NCBI GenBank assembly: GCA_029260515.1
Contig: JAJDDC010000096.1
Location: 186,001-250,000, forward strand
Source: Phycisphaerales bacterium
Lineage (GTDB): Bacteria; Planctomycetota; Phycisphaerae; Phycisphaerales; UBA1924
DNA length: 64,000 nt
Reading direction: 5' to 3'
The position numbers and the translations under genes are program-made. Below, piece by piece: positions 7,954 through 16,627 of this stretch. Numbering within the stretch: the stretch's first letter is position 1; the number at the start of each line of letters is the position of its first letter. The notes beneath the pieces are model-generated. The model saw only the letters and a list, made by a program, of their open reading frames with translations. It had not been told where the DNA came from and ran no database searches.

Positions 7954-10947
7954 ATGCGGCACGTGCCGACGTCCGATCCCACCCCGCTGCCCGTTCTCGA
8001 CCATCGAGGCGAGACGCCTACCGATCAGGTGACGGAGCGGATAGCGCGCGACCTGGCGCGTGCGGTCGAGGGCGAGGTCCGCTTCGGCCTCCACGACCGC
8101 ATGCTCTACGCGACCGACGCCTCGATCTACCAGGTCGAGCCCCTGGGGGTCGTCGTCCCCGCGTCGCCCGAGGACGCCGCCCGGGCGGTGAGGTTCTGCG
8201 CACAGCACGGGCTCCCGGTCCTGCCCAGGGGCGGGGGCACGAGCCTGGCCGGCCAGTGTGTCAACCGGGCGGTCGTGATCGACATGTCATCACGGTGCAC
8301 GAGCCTGCTCGGCGCCAACGCCGGGGACCGGCGCTGCCGCGTCCAGGCGGGCATCACGATCGACGATCTCAACGATTCAATCCGCGAGACGGGCCTCTTC
8401 TTCGCCCCCGATCCCGCGACCGCCCGCCAGGCGAACATCGGCGGGTGCATTGGCAACAACGCCGCCGGCACGCACTCGATCCTCTACGGGCGGACGAGCG
8501 AGAATGTCCTGGGCATCGACGCCTGCCTCGCCGACGGCACGCGCGTGACATTCGACGCGGGCGCCGCCGCCCGCGACACAACCGTCGCCGACATCACGAG
8601 GCGTGTGATCGACGTCGTGCGCACGCACGAGGCGCTCATCCGCGAGCGATTTCCCAAAACACTCCGTCGCAGCGCGGGCTATCAGCTCGACGAGATTCTG
8701 CAGCAGCTCGACGAGTTCGGCGACGATCCACAGCGCCTCAACCTGGCCCCGCTCCTGTGCGGCTCCGAGGGCACGCTCGCCGTCACCCTCGCCTCCGAGC
8801 TGTGCCTGCACCCGATCCCCCGGGCAAAGGGGCTCGCGGTCATCGCGTTCGCGTCGCTCGACGAGGCGATCGAGGCCGTCTCACCGCTGCTCGGGCTGCG
8901 GCCGGCGGCGGTCGAGCTGCTCGACGACATCATCATCGACCTGGCCCGTAAAAATACACAGTGCGCGCGCTCCGTGGACCTGCTCCCGATGATCGACGGC
9001 GCGACCCCGCGTGCGGTGCTGTACGCGGAGTTCTTCGGCGCCGAGGTGCACGAGGTCGCCGAGAACTGCGCACAGGCCGCGTCGATGTTTCCCGCCGGGC
9101 GCGTCCAGACGCACGCAGATCCCGGGGCGATGGCGGACGCGTGGGCGCTGCGCAAGGCGGGCGAACCGCTGCTGCACGCGATCGCGGGGCAGAGGAAGCC
9201 GCTGGGCTTCGTCGAGGACAACGCCGTCCCGGTCGAGAACCTGGCCGAGTTTGTCCGGGGCTTCCGCGAGATCGTCGGAGAGAACGACACCATCGCCTCG
9301 TTCTACGCCCACGCCTCGGTCGGCGTCCTGCACGTCCGCCCGCTGCTCGACCTCCGCGACCCCGCGGACGTCGAACGCATGCAGAACATCGCCCGCCGCG
9401 TCGCCCACCTGGCCAAATCGCTCGGCGGCGTCATGTCGGGCGAGCACGGCGACGGGCGCGCCCGGGGCCCCCTGCTCGAGGACTACTTCGGCCCCGAACT
9501 CATGGGCGCCTTCCGCCAGATCAAGGCCATCTTCGACCCGGACAACCGCCTCAACCCCGGCGCCATCGTCGAGCCCGGACCGATCGAGTCGATCTCGCGG
9601 CGTGTCCGCGTGAATCCCCTGGGCGAGGCCGTCAACGTCCCCGGGGTGGAGACGTTCTTCGACTACGCCGACCAGGACGGGTTCGCCCACGCCGTCGAGG
9701 CATGCAACGGCGCGGGCGTGTGCCGCAAGAAGCAGGGCGGGACCATGTGCCCCTCGTACATGGGCACGCTCGACGAGCGCCACTCCACCCGCGGGCGCGG
9801 CAACGCCCTCCGGCTGGCGATCACGGGCCAGTTCGACCTGCAGGGCGCCGACCGCCCAGCCTGGAACGACGCCGAGACGTTGGAAACGCTCGACCTGTGC
9901 CTCTCGTGCAAGGCGTGCAAGAGCGAGTGCCCGAGCAACGTGGACATCGCCCGCCTCAAGAGCGAGTACCTCGCCCAGGGGTACACGTCCAAGCGGGCGC
10001 CCCTTCGCGTGCGCGCGATGGCGGACATCGACCGCGCCAGCCGGGTCGCGTCGGTCGCGCCGGGACTCGTCAACGCGGTCAACCGCTTCGGGCCGACACG
10101 GGCGATCCTCAACGCCGCCCTCGGCCTGCACCCCAAGCGATCACTCCCCGCGTTCACTCGCCCGCTGCACAAGCGGTGGGGGGCCGACGCCGCAGACCTG
10201 CCCGCCGACGCGCCGGTCGTCGTCCTGCTCGCCGATACGTTTACCCAGTACAACGAGCCGGAGATCGCCCTGGCGACCAGGCGGGTGCTGCAGGCCTTCG
10301 GCTACCGCGTCAAGCTCGTCCGGTGCGACGATTTCCAGCGGGCCCGGATCTCGCTCGGTCTGCTGCCCGAGGCGATCGAGGGCGCCCGGCGCACGCTCGA
10401 CCGGCTCGCGCCGATCATCGAGGACGACTCGCTCGCGGCCCTGCTCATCATCGAGCCGTCCTGCCTGTCCGCGGTCCGCGACGACTGGCTGAGCCTGAAG
10501 ATCGACCGCCCGATCGCGTTGCGCCGGCGATTCGCCGCGCGTGCACGCCTGCCCGAGCAGTTCCTCGACCGCCTGTGGGCCGAGCACCCCCGCCGCCCGG
10601 CGTTCGGCAAGTGCAAAGGGCACGTCCTGCTGCACACGCACTGCCACCAGAAGTCGCTCTGGGGCGCCGACAGCAGCGCCGCCCTGCTCCGCCGCGTCGT
10701 GGGCGACCGCGTCGAGGTCCTCGACTCGGGCTGCTGCGGCATGGCCGGCTCGTTCGGCTACACCCGGGATCGCTTCGACCTGTCCATGCGTATCGGCGGG
10801 CGTGCCCTGCTCCCCGCCGCCCGGGCGGCGAGCGGCGAGAACGTCCTGCTGGCGACGGGGACGAGCTGCCGGCATCAGGTGAAGGACGGGACGGGGGCGA
10901 GGACGTTGCACCCGATGAGCTTCATCAGCGCGTGCCTGGTGCGATGA
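7954..10947 (+). CDS. FAD- and Fe-S-binding D-2-hydroxyacid dehydrogenase (YdiJ/Dld-II type)
   Basis: A 997-residue flavoenzyme that should oxidise a D-2-hydroxyacid (D-lactate, glycolate or D-2-hydroxyglutarate) and pass electrons to the respiratory chain. The PCMH-type FAD domain near 60-290 shows V-L-P-R-G-G-G-T-S-L-A-G-Q and N-I-G-G-C-I-G-N-N-A-A-G. It is followed by the FAD-oxidase C-terminal domain ending G-E-H-G-D-G-R-A-R-G...N-P-G-A-I-V. A ferredoxin-like domain contains C-N-G-A-G-V-C...M-C-P-S-Y and C-L-S-C-K-A-C-K-S-E-C-P, and a C-terminal CCG domain has H-T-H-C-H-Q-K and S-G-C-C-G-M-A-G. Length and domain order match the single-chain form in which the GlcD and GlcF parts are fused. 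It is divergent from the DUF4139 gene. Confidence 0.88.
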   Translation: MRHVPTSDPTPLPVLDHRGETPTDQVTERIARDLARAVEGEVRFGLHDRMLYATDASIYQVEPLGVVVPASPEDAARAVRFCAQHGLPVLPRGGGTSLAGQCVNRAVVIDMSSRCTSLLGANAGDRRCRVQAGITIDDLNDSIRETGLFFAPDPATARQANIGGCIGNNAAGTHSILYGRTSENVLGIDACLADGTRVTFDAGAAARDTTVADITRRVIDVVRTHEALIRERFPKTLRRSAGYQLDEILQQLDEFGDDPQRLNLAPLLCGSEGTLAVTLASELCLHPIPRAKGLAVIAFASLDEAIEAVSPLLGLRPAAVELLDDIIIDLARKNTQCARSVDLLPMIDGATPRAVLYAEFFGAEVHEVAENCAQAASMFPAGRVQTHADPGAMADAWALRKAGEPLLHAIAGQRKPLGFVEDNAVPVENLAEFVRGFREIVGENDTIASFYAHASVGVLHVRPLLDLRDPADVERMQNIARRVAHLAKSLGGVMSGEHGDGRARGPLLEDYFGPELMGAFRQIKAIFDPDNRLNPGAIVEPGPIESISRRVRVNPLGEAVNVPGVETFFDYADQDGFAHAVEACNGAGVCRKKQGGTMCPSYMGTLDERHSTRGRGNALRLAITGQFDLQGADRPAWNDAETLETLDLCLSCKACKSECPSNVDIARLKSEYLAQGYTSKRAPLRVRAMADIDRASRVASVAPGLVNAVNRFGPTRAILNAALGLHPKRSLPAFTRPLHKRWGADAADLPADAPVVVLLADTFTQYNEPEIALATRRVLQAFGYRVKLVRCDDFQRARISLGLLPEAIEGARRTLDRLAPIIEDDSLAALLIIEPSCLSAVRDDWLSLKIDRPIALRRRFAARARLPEQFLDRLWAEHPRRPAFGKCKGHVLLHTHCHQKSLWGADSSAALLRRVVGDRVEVLDSGCCGMAGSFGYTRDRFDLSMRIGGRALLPAARAASGENVLLATGTSCRHQVKDGTGARTLHPMSFISACLVR

Positions 10948-11732
10948 GACGGATCGCTACCCATCGCCTCCGCGCTGCTTGGACGAAACTCAGACTGCTG
11001 TACGCGGCAAGCACATTGATCTTGGTCGGAGTTGCATTCGCGATCCAGTGGCCGTTGGTGCGGACCGGTGTGACGGGGACGTACGCGTTCGGTATGGCGG
11101 AATCGCGTATCGGTGTCGGTTGGGACACTGGGTCACAAACGTGGCAGTTGTACCCAGAGTTCTATGAGCTTCCGAAGAACGGGGATGGCTCCCTGATTGG
11201 TACGATCGACACGTACTTCATCGATGTTTCGAGTAGGAATCGGTATCGATCGTGGGTGTGGGGCGGGAGCACGAGCGAGACGTTGTACACGCTTCGTGCC
11301 TGGATGCCGGCGCACTACAAGCGCGGATCGGGGTTCCCGGAATCAGTCCCGGACCTGCCTGCGGAAGAACAACTCTTCGACCTCATCACGCCCTGGGTCG
11401 AAAACCACTGGGCGCCCGGTCGGATGATATTCTCTACCAATGTGAGCGCCGACCCGCTCTGGGCGGACGGCAATTTGCGGGCGGGTTGGACGTGCACGAC
11501 TCATTATCTCGACCATCGCAGGCTCTTCGTGTTCATTACACAGACCATCGTCGCTCCTCTCGGTGGAACAACTGTGATCTTCGCGACCTCGGCGTACTTG
11601 CACGCCTGGAGACGGCGCCCGGGCGAGTGCCGGCACTGCCGCTACGACCTCGCCGGCTTGCCCGCTCACACAGCTTGCCCGGAGTGTGGTCGTGTGACGC
11701 GGGACGTCACTCCTCCGCCCGCTCCTCAATAA
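10944..11732 (+). CDS. Membrane protein with C-terminal zinc ribbon
   Basis: A 262-residue protein of unknown function. There is a transmembrane helix near residues 20-38 (A-A-S-T-L-I-L-V-G-V-A-F), a large probably exported middle rich in Trp and Tyr, a second helix near 200-222, and a C-terminal cytoplasmic zinc ribbon C-R-H-C-R-Y-D-L-A-G-L-P...C-P-E-C-G. The same ribbon occurs N-terminally in the protein at 14550-15536 and is common in Phycisphaerae membrane proteins of unknown role. The start overlaps the upstream stop as ATGA, so translation is probably coupled. The DNA is less GC-rich (more T) than its neighbours, which may mean weaker codon selection or recent acquisition. Confidence 0.6.
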   Translation: MRRIATHRLRAAWTKLRLLYAASTLILVGVAFAIQWPLVRTGVTGTYAFGMAESRIGVGWDTGSQTWQLYPEFYELPKNGDGSLIGTIDTYFIDVSSRNRYRSWVWGGSTSETLYTLRAWMPAHYKRGSGFPESVPDLPAEEQLFDLITPWVENHWAPGRMIFSTNVSADPLWADGNLRAGWTCTTHYLDHRRLFVFITQTIVAPLGGTTVIFATSAYLHAWRRRPGECRHCRYDLAGLPAHTACPECGRVTRDVTPPPAPQ

Positions 11733-11913
11733 CACGATTCCCCTCCGAGTCGTACACCGATACCACCCCCGGCGTCTCGTTCTTGCAGCTCTTGTGCGTG
11801 CCGTCGCAGAACGGGAAGTTTTTCGTCAGCCCGCACCCGCAGATAAAGATCGGCTTGTCCTGCGGCTCGATCTTGATCGGGCCGTCGGCGTCGTGGCGGA
11901 CGAGTCGGGGCAT
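11707..11913 (-). CDS. CDGSH iron-sulfur domain protein
   Basis: A 68-residue protein consisting of one CDGSH-type zinc-finger domain, which binds a redox-active 2Fe-2S cluster through three Cys and one His. The signature C-G-C-G-L-T-K-N-F-P-F-C-D-G-T-H is complete. It likely works in the cytoplasm in electron transfer or iron-sulfur handling; no partner is evident. Its 3' end overlaps the convergent zinc-ribbon gene by 26 bases. Confidence 0.88.
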   Translation of the reverse strand: MPRLVRHDADGPIKIEPQDKPIFICGCGLTKNFPFCDGTHKSCKNETPGVVSVYDSEGNRVIEERAEE

Positions 11914-11988
11914 GGGCGATCTCCTGGAATCGACGCGAGCCTAGCAGGGCGCGCACTGTCGAGTTGGGCTACGCACGACGCGAGGGAC

Positions 11989-13443
11989 TCAATCCTCGCG
12001 CGGCGCCGCGCCCATGATCCAGCGCCGGATCCCCTCGTCCAGCGTCGGCAGCGGGCCGTAGAGCGCCTCGACCGCCTGCTGCGGACGCTGGCTGCGGGCG
12101 ACCCGTGCCATGAGGTCACGGAGGCGCGCCTCGGGCGCCGGGAACGGCCCGAACCGCAGGTAGTCCACCACCGCGTGCCCCTGGGCGTACAGCTCGGGCG
12201 GCTCGTTGCTCGAGCCCGAGCTGTCCCATTTGAGCGTCTCGGTGACCAGGCCCTTGCCCAGCGCCTCGCTGACATGGCGGGCCCCGCCCTCGCCCGCGCC
12301 CGCCCACCCGCTGCGCTGCGGTGATTTCGACAGGCTCTCGGCCAGCCCCTCGCTCAGCCATCTGGGCTGGCCCTCGTGGTGGGCCTGGTGGATGATGTGC
12401 ACGTACTCGTGCACGAGCGTCCGCTTGACGGCGTTCCAGTTCTCGAACCGCATCACGATCTTGTTGCCCGAGGCGAACCCGCCGTACCCGCGCGAGGGGC
12501 CGCCGAACTTCGAGATCGTCTGCTGGTTGGCCAGGACCAGGCGGATCGGGGGCAGGTGGATCGTGCCGAACAGGGGTTGGGCCGCGTCGCGGGCCGCGGC
12601 GGCGCTCTGCTCGAGCCCCTCTGCGACCTCGCCCCACCCCGAACGCCCCTGCATCGCGCCCGCGTCGGCCAGATCGCCCAGCTCGAACTGCACGTCGAAG
12701 CTCGGCGTCGAAAGTCTTCGGGTGCGCTCGTCGTACGCCCACTCGTCCGCCCGCGCCTCGGGCGGGGGCGGCGGGGTGATCGAGTCAAACTCCCGCTTGT
12801 GCTCGTTGACCCACAGCTGCACCTCGCTGGAGTGGGCCGGCTGGAGGTCGGTCAACGCGTTGACCGCGCCGTACATCGCCATCTGCTCGATGTCCCCGTC
12901 GTCGCCGCCCCACCCGACGACGCGGCTGGGCACGTCGCGGAGCTTGCGTGAGAACAGCACGAGCGAGCCCACATCGCCCAGGTCGGTCAGCGCCTGCACC
13001 GCCGCGGCCCGGACGAGGGCGCTGCGGTCGCGGAGCAGTTTCCGCGCCTGGGCGACCGTCTCGGACCCAGCGCGCGTGCCCAACGCCCGCACAAGCAGCA
13101 CCCGCGATCCCTCGGCGCGACGCAGCTCGCCAGCGCCCGCGAGCTGGACGAGCTCGTCGCCCGTCGCGTGCGTCGTGAACGAGGCCAGCGCGATCGGGCG
13201 CTGGTCCTCGCCCCCCCTGGTCAGCAGCGTCCAGGCCATCTCGCGCGCGCGCTCGCGGTCCGCGACCCACAGCGCGTCCAGCGAGCGATCGACGCCGACG
13301 AGGTCGCCCGCGGTCGCGGCCTGCTCCAACGCCTTGGCCCGCTCCGCGCCCGCGTCCTGGGCGGGCGCCGATGGGGCGATCATCAGGGCGGCGGCGCAGA
13401 CAAGGGCGGCCAGGCTCCGCCGGATGCTCGTCGTCGCGTTCAT
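11989..13443 (-). CDS. Exported gluzincin-type metallopeptidase-like protein with HEAT-like repeats
   Basis: A 484-residue protein with an N-terminal signal peptide ending at about A-P-S-A-P-A-Q (28). Residues about 35-215 form helical HEAT-like repeats (for example R-S-A-L-V-R-A-A-A-V-Q-A-L-T-D-L-G). The C-terminal half has a zinc site H345-E-Y-V-H349 and W-L-S-E365-G-L-A-E, the H-E-x-x-H plus downstream Glu pattern of gluzincins related to the peptidase MA family. It is expected to be a periplasmic or surface peptidase, substrate unknown. It sits 26 bases downstream of the MoxR-type ATPase gene on the same strand, so the two are probably cotranscribed. The ATG at 13443 gives a clean signal peptide. 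Confidence 0.72.
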   Translation of the reverse strand: MNATTSIRRSLAALVCAAALMIAPSAPAQDAGAERAKALEQAATAGDLVGVDRSLDALWVADRERAREMAWTLLTRGGEDQRPIALASFTTHATGDELVQLAGAGELRRAEGSRVLLVRALGTRAGSETVAQARKLLRDRSALVRAAAVQALTDLGDVGSLVLFSRKLRDVPSRVVGWGGDDGDIEQMAMYGAVNALTDLQPAHSSEVQLWVNEHKREFDSITPPPPPEARADEWAYDERTRRLSTPSFDVQFELGDLADAGAMQGRSGWGEVAEGLEQSAAAARDAAQPLFGTIHLPPIRLVLANQQTISKFGGPSRGYGGFASGNKIVMRFENWNAVKRTLVHEYVHIIHQAHHEGQPRWLSEGLAESLSKSPQRSGWAGAGEGGARHVSEALGKGLVTETLKWDSSGSSNEPPELYAQGHAVVDYLRFGPFPAPEARLRDLMARVARSQRPQQAVEALYGPLPTLDEGIRRWIMGAAPRED

Positions 13444-13469
13444 GCTCGGGCCTCCGAGTCGGCTGGGCG

Positions 13470-14399
13470 TCAGGCCGGGCTGGCGAGCGACTCGACGACC
13501 GAATCGAGGATCTCGACCACGGCCTCCGCCCCGCCCCCGGACGAGTACGCCCGGGTGATGATCCGGTGTGCGCACACGGGGGTGACCAGATCGACGATGT
13601 CGTCGGGGACGACATAGTCGCGCCCGTCCATCACCGCCGCCGCCCGTGCGCCCTGCGCCAGGGCGAGCGACCCGCGGGGCGACAGGCCGACCTGCACCTC
13701 GGGGTGATCGCGAGTCGCCTGGGCGATCTCGACGATGTACGCACGCAGCGAGTCATCGACCCGCACCGCGTCCACCACGTCCTGCAGCGCGATGACGTCG
13801 TCGCTGTGCAGCACCGGTTCGAGCCCGACCAGCCGATTCTGCGCCGGACGCAGCTGCAGCAGCCTCGCCTCCTCGTCCGCGGGCGGGTACCCGAGGCGGA
13901 TCCGCATCAAGAACCGGTCGAGCTGGTTCTCGGGGAGCAGGTACGTGCCCTCGAACTCGTACGGGTTCTGCGTCGCCAGCACCATGAACGGCGGGCCCAG
14001 CTGGTGTACCGCCCCGTCGATCGACACGCTCGCCTCGTTCATCGCCTCCAGCAACGCCGTCTGCGTCCGCGGTGTCGCCCGGTTGATCTCGTCGGCGAGC
14101 AGGATGCTCGTGAAGATCGGCCCCCGCTTGAACTCGAACCGCCCGGACTCACGGTCGTAGATCGTCACCCCGAGGATGTCCGCCGGCAGCATGTCGGGCG
14201 TGAGCTGGATTCGTGTGAACGGGCAGTCCACCGAGCGGGCGATCGCCGAGGCCAGGACCGTCTTGCCGACCCCCGGAACGTCCTCGATCAGCGCGTGCCC
14301 GCGGGCGAGCAGGCAGCAGATCAGGCGGTCAACGGCGGCCGGGTTCCCCAGGAATACCTGGGTGATGTTCTGCCGCAATCGGTCGATCTGCTCTTGCAT
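13470..14399 (-). CDS. MoxR-family AAA+ ATPase
   Basis: A 309-residue AAA+ ATPase of the MoxR group, which act as chaperones that remodel or activate partner complexes, often together with VWA-domain proteins. It shows Walker A G-V-G-K-T near 43-47, the family block L-T-P-D-M-L-P-A-D-I-L-G, Walker B L-L-A-D-E-I-N-R-A, sensor 1 in L-A-T-Q-N-P, and the C-terminal lid with L-S-P-R-G-S-L-A-L. Length is typical. Unlike most MoxR genes it is not next to a VWA gene; the closest VWA protein is encoded at 17587-18642, on the other strand. The gene immediately downstream is the gluzincin-like protein. Confidence 0.9.
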   Translation of the reverse strand: MQEQIDRLRQNITQVFLGNPAAVDRLICCLLARGHALIEDVPGVGKTVLASAIARSVDCPFTRIQLTPDMLPADILGVTIYDRESGRFEFKRGPIFTSILLADEINRATPRTQTALLEAMNEASVSIDGAVHQLGPPFMVLATQNPYEFEGTYLLPENQLDRFLMRIRLGYPPADEEARLLQLRPAQNRLVGLEPVLHSDDVIALQDVVDAVRVDDSLRAYIVEIAQATRDHPEVQVGLSPRGSLALAQGARAAAVMDGRDYVVPDDIVDLVTPVCAHRIITRAYSSGGGAEAVVEILDSVVESLASPA

Positions 14400-14549
14400 C
14401 GCGTCCCTGGCGTGGGCTGATACGCCCCGTCCAGGGCGAGGTTGCGTCGGGTGATCGGAGCGGGCAAGTATATGACCCGCCGGCTCGCCCGCCCCGGGCG
14501 TTAAGATCGCGCCGGCGCCTATCGATTCCCGGGGCGCCGAGAGGGTCTC

Positions 14550-15536
14550 TTGGAAGAGGACGCGACGAGCCAACCCCGGCCCCAACCCCCCCGAGCTCAG
14601 GGGCGATCTTCGACAGATCCGGGCGCCGCCGGTGTGCTTGCCTCCGAGCTCACGGGCGACCTCCCGTGCATCGGCTGCGGGTACAACCTCCGCGGCCTCT
14701 CGGTCCGCGCCCAGTGCCCCGAGTGCGAGCTCCCGGTCCGCGCCACCCTCCTGGCGATCGTGGACCCGAAGGCCGACGAGCTCGAGCCGCTCATGTTCCC
14801 GAGGCTGACGGCGTGGGGCATGGTGATCTGGTCCGCCGCAGCGTTGCTCGCAGCCCTCGGCGCATGGGCGATCCGCCTCGACGAGTTGACGTTTTCGTGG
14901 CTCGCGCTCTCGTGGGCGCCCGGCTGGACCTGGCTCGCGGCCGTCGGGCTCGTCGCGCTCTCGGGCATCGCGGCGTGTGTGTTTGTCCGCCCCCACGCAC
15001 ACGTCCCGACCCGCCTGAGCGTCCGCGCGATTGTTGGTGTGCTGGGGCACCTCGTGCTCGCGGTGCTGATCTGGTACCTCTACGCCCGAGTTGACGCGGG
15101 CGAGCTCCGCCCTGTCCTCGGCGACGCGGGCATGACGCCCGAACGCGTCATCGTCAGGCTCGCGATCGGGCTTGCGCTCGTGGTCGCCATCCTCGGTGTG
15201 CAGCCCAACGCCAGGGCCCTGGCCATGCGTTCGATCGTCATCCGCACCGGGCGTGTCGATCGCCAGTCCATGCTCGCCCTGCTCGCGCCGCTCGCGATCG
15301 CCGCGTCCGGCGATCTCCTGCAGCTGCTCGACATCGAGCTGCGCGGCCCGGTCGGTCGCGCGGTCCACTCGACCGAGATCATCCTGGTCGCCGCCGGTTC
15401 GCTCCTGTTCACGCTGGGCCTGTTCGGCATACTCATCGACTGCCTGCGGCTGCGCCCGATCATCCAGACGCCGGGCATCGGCATCACCGACATCCTCGAA
15501 GAGAACACGCCCGCGCGGACTGGCAGGGCGTCGTGA
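14550..15536 (+). CDS. Multi-pass membrane protein with N-terminal zinc ribbon
   Basis: A 328-residue protein of unknown function. The N-terminal tail holds the zinc ribbon C-I-G-C-G-Y-N-L-R-G-L...C-P-E-C near 40-62, the same type as the C-terminal ribbon of the protein at 10944-11732. About six hydrophobic helices follow between residues 90 and 310. The start is a TTG with a GAGAGGG sequence about five bases upstream; no ATG or GTG in frame lies close enough to keep the ribbon except a GTG some 80 bases later. The stop overlaps the next gene as GTGA, which implies coupling with the metallopeptidase. Confidence 0.62.
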   Translation: MEEDATSQPRPQPPRAQGRSSTDPGAAGVLASELTGDLPCIGCGYNLRGLSVRAQCPECELPVRATLLAIVDPKADELEPLMFPRLTAWGMVIWSAAALLAALGAWAIRLDELTFSWLALSWAPGWTWLAAVGLVALSGIAACVFVRPHAHVPTRLSVRAIVGVLGHLVLAVLIWYLYARVDAGELRPVLGDAGMTPERVIVRLAIGLALVVAILGVQPNARALAMRSIVIRTGRVDRQSMLALLAPLAIAASGDLLQLLDIELRGPVGRAVHSTEIILVAAGSLLFTLGLFGILIDCLRLRPIIQTPGIGITDILEENTPARTGRAS

Positions 15537-15937
15537 CACCAACCGAACGTGACCGGTTCGACGCGATCGCCGAACGCGTCATCGACGGGTTGCCCGGGCA
15601 CATCCGGGCCATGATCGAGGAAGCGCCGATCATTCTCGAGGACCGACCCGATGACGAGATGCTCCGTGATCTGGGCATGGACCCCACGGACCCCGAGGAG
15701 GCCGACAGCCTCTGCGGCCTGCACACCGGGCTCGCGATCACCGAGCGTTCCATCGAGCTCGACGGGGTCGCGTCGAGCCAGATCCATCTTTTCCGCGTCG
15801 GGATCGTCCTCGAGGCGGGGGGCTGGGGCGGGGGCGACGACGCCGTCGGCGAGCAGATCCGGATCACCATCCTGCACGAGCTCGGCCACGAGATGGGGCT
15901 CGACGAGGACGACCTCGACGAGCTGGGCTATTCCTGA
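15533..15937 (+). CDS. Small zincin-like metallopeptidase (DUF1025/zincin_1 family)
   Basis: A 134-residue cytoplasmic protein of the minimal zincin family. The zinc motif is H-E-L-G-H-E-M-G-L-D-E-D-D-L-D-E-L-G-Y at the very C-terminus, which is the standard layout of this family. The preceding I-E-L-D-G and Q-I-H-L-F-R-V-G strands also match. The biological role is unknown. GTG start within the overlap GTGA with the upstream zinc-ribbon membrane protein. It converges with frr, with 30 bases between. Confidence 0.83.
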   Translation: MTPTERDRFDAIAERVIDGLPGHIRAMIEEAPIILEDRPDDEMLRDLGMDPTDPEEADSLCGLHTGLAITERSIELDGVASSQIHLFRVGIVLEAGGWGGGDDAVGEQIRITILHELGHEMGLDEDDLDELGYS

Positions 15938-15967
15938 CTCGATGCGTTCCGTGGCGGACGGGGTCTG

Positions 15968-16540
15968 TCAGACCTCCATCACTTCCTTGCTCTTGTGGTC
16001 GATCGCCTCTTCGATCTGCGTCTCGTACTTCTTGACCAGTTCCTGGATCTCGTCCTTGAGCGTCTTGATCTCGTCCTCGGAGTAGTGCTTGCCGTCCTGC
16101 TTGGCGAGCGAATCCGCGGCCTTGTTCGCGTCGCGTCGGGCGTTGCGGACGACGATCTTCTGCTCCTCGCCGTGCTTCTTGGCCTGGGAAACGAGTTGCT
16201 TGCGCCTGTCCTGGCTCAGCGCCGGGACGTTGATCCTGATCGCCTTGTCCTCGACCATCGGGTTCAGGCTCAGGTCCGAGCCCTCGATCGCGGTCTTGAT
16301 CGCGTTCACGGACCCCGCGTCGAACGGCTTGATGAAGATCTGCGTCGCCTCGGGGATCGAGATCGCCGCCAAAGACTTCAGGTCCGTCATCGACCCGTAA
16401 TAGTCCACCTTGATGTACTCGACCAGGCCGGTTGTGGCACGACCCGTGCGGATGCCCCGCAGCTCGGTCTTCAGGTAGTCGAGGCCCTTGCTCATCTGGT
16501 CCTCGGCCTCGAGGAGGATCGTATCGGGATCGGTGCTCAT
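15968..16540 (-). CDS. frr: Ribosome recycling factor
   Basis: RRF, with EF-G, splits the post-termination ribosome. At 190 residues the length is normal. Diagnostic blocks are L-R-G-I-R-T-G-R-A near 45-53, the Y-Y-G strand, I-S-I-P-E-A-T-Q-I-F-I-K-P-F-D, and R-I-N-V-P-A-L-S-Q-D-R-R-K-Q-L. The ATG at 16540 is preferred over one 51 bases upstream, which would add residues absent from the family. It lies downstream of pyrH on the same strand, the order seen in the widespread rpsB-tsf-pyrH-frr cluster, but rpsB and tsf are not here. Confidence 0.95.
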   Translation of the reverse strand: MSTDPDTILLEAEDQMSKGLDYLKTELRGIRTGRATTGLVEYIKVDYYGSMTDLKSLAAISIPEATQIFIKPFDAGSVNAIKTAIEGSDLSLNPMVEDKAIRINVPALSQDRRKQLVSQAKKHGEEQKIVVRNARRDANKAADSLAKQDGKHYSEDEIKTLKDEIQELVKKYETQIEEAIDHKSKEVMEV

Positions 16541-16627
16541 CGCGTAGTTCTCCGTCGCCGTCAGCCGCATCGCCCGGCGGAAATCATACACCCGCGCCCC
16601 TGTATCCAGGGCGCCGCCGCCGACCGC

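Noticed and set aside
7768-8208. In-frame extension of the DUF4139 gene by about 147 residues
   Set aside because: It would overlap the divergent dehydrogenase gene and hide the signal segment; the sequence is low-complexity.
15964-15976. Palindrome GGTCTGTCAGACC at the end of frr
   Set aside because: Only 6 bp with a one-base loop and no U-run; it includes the stop codon and is not a credible terminator.
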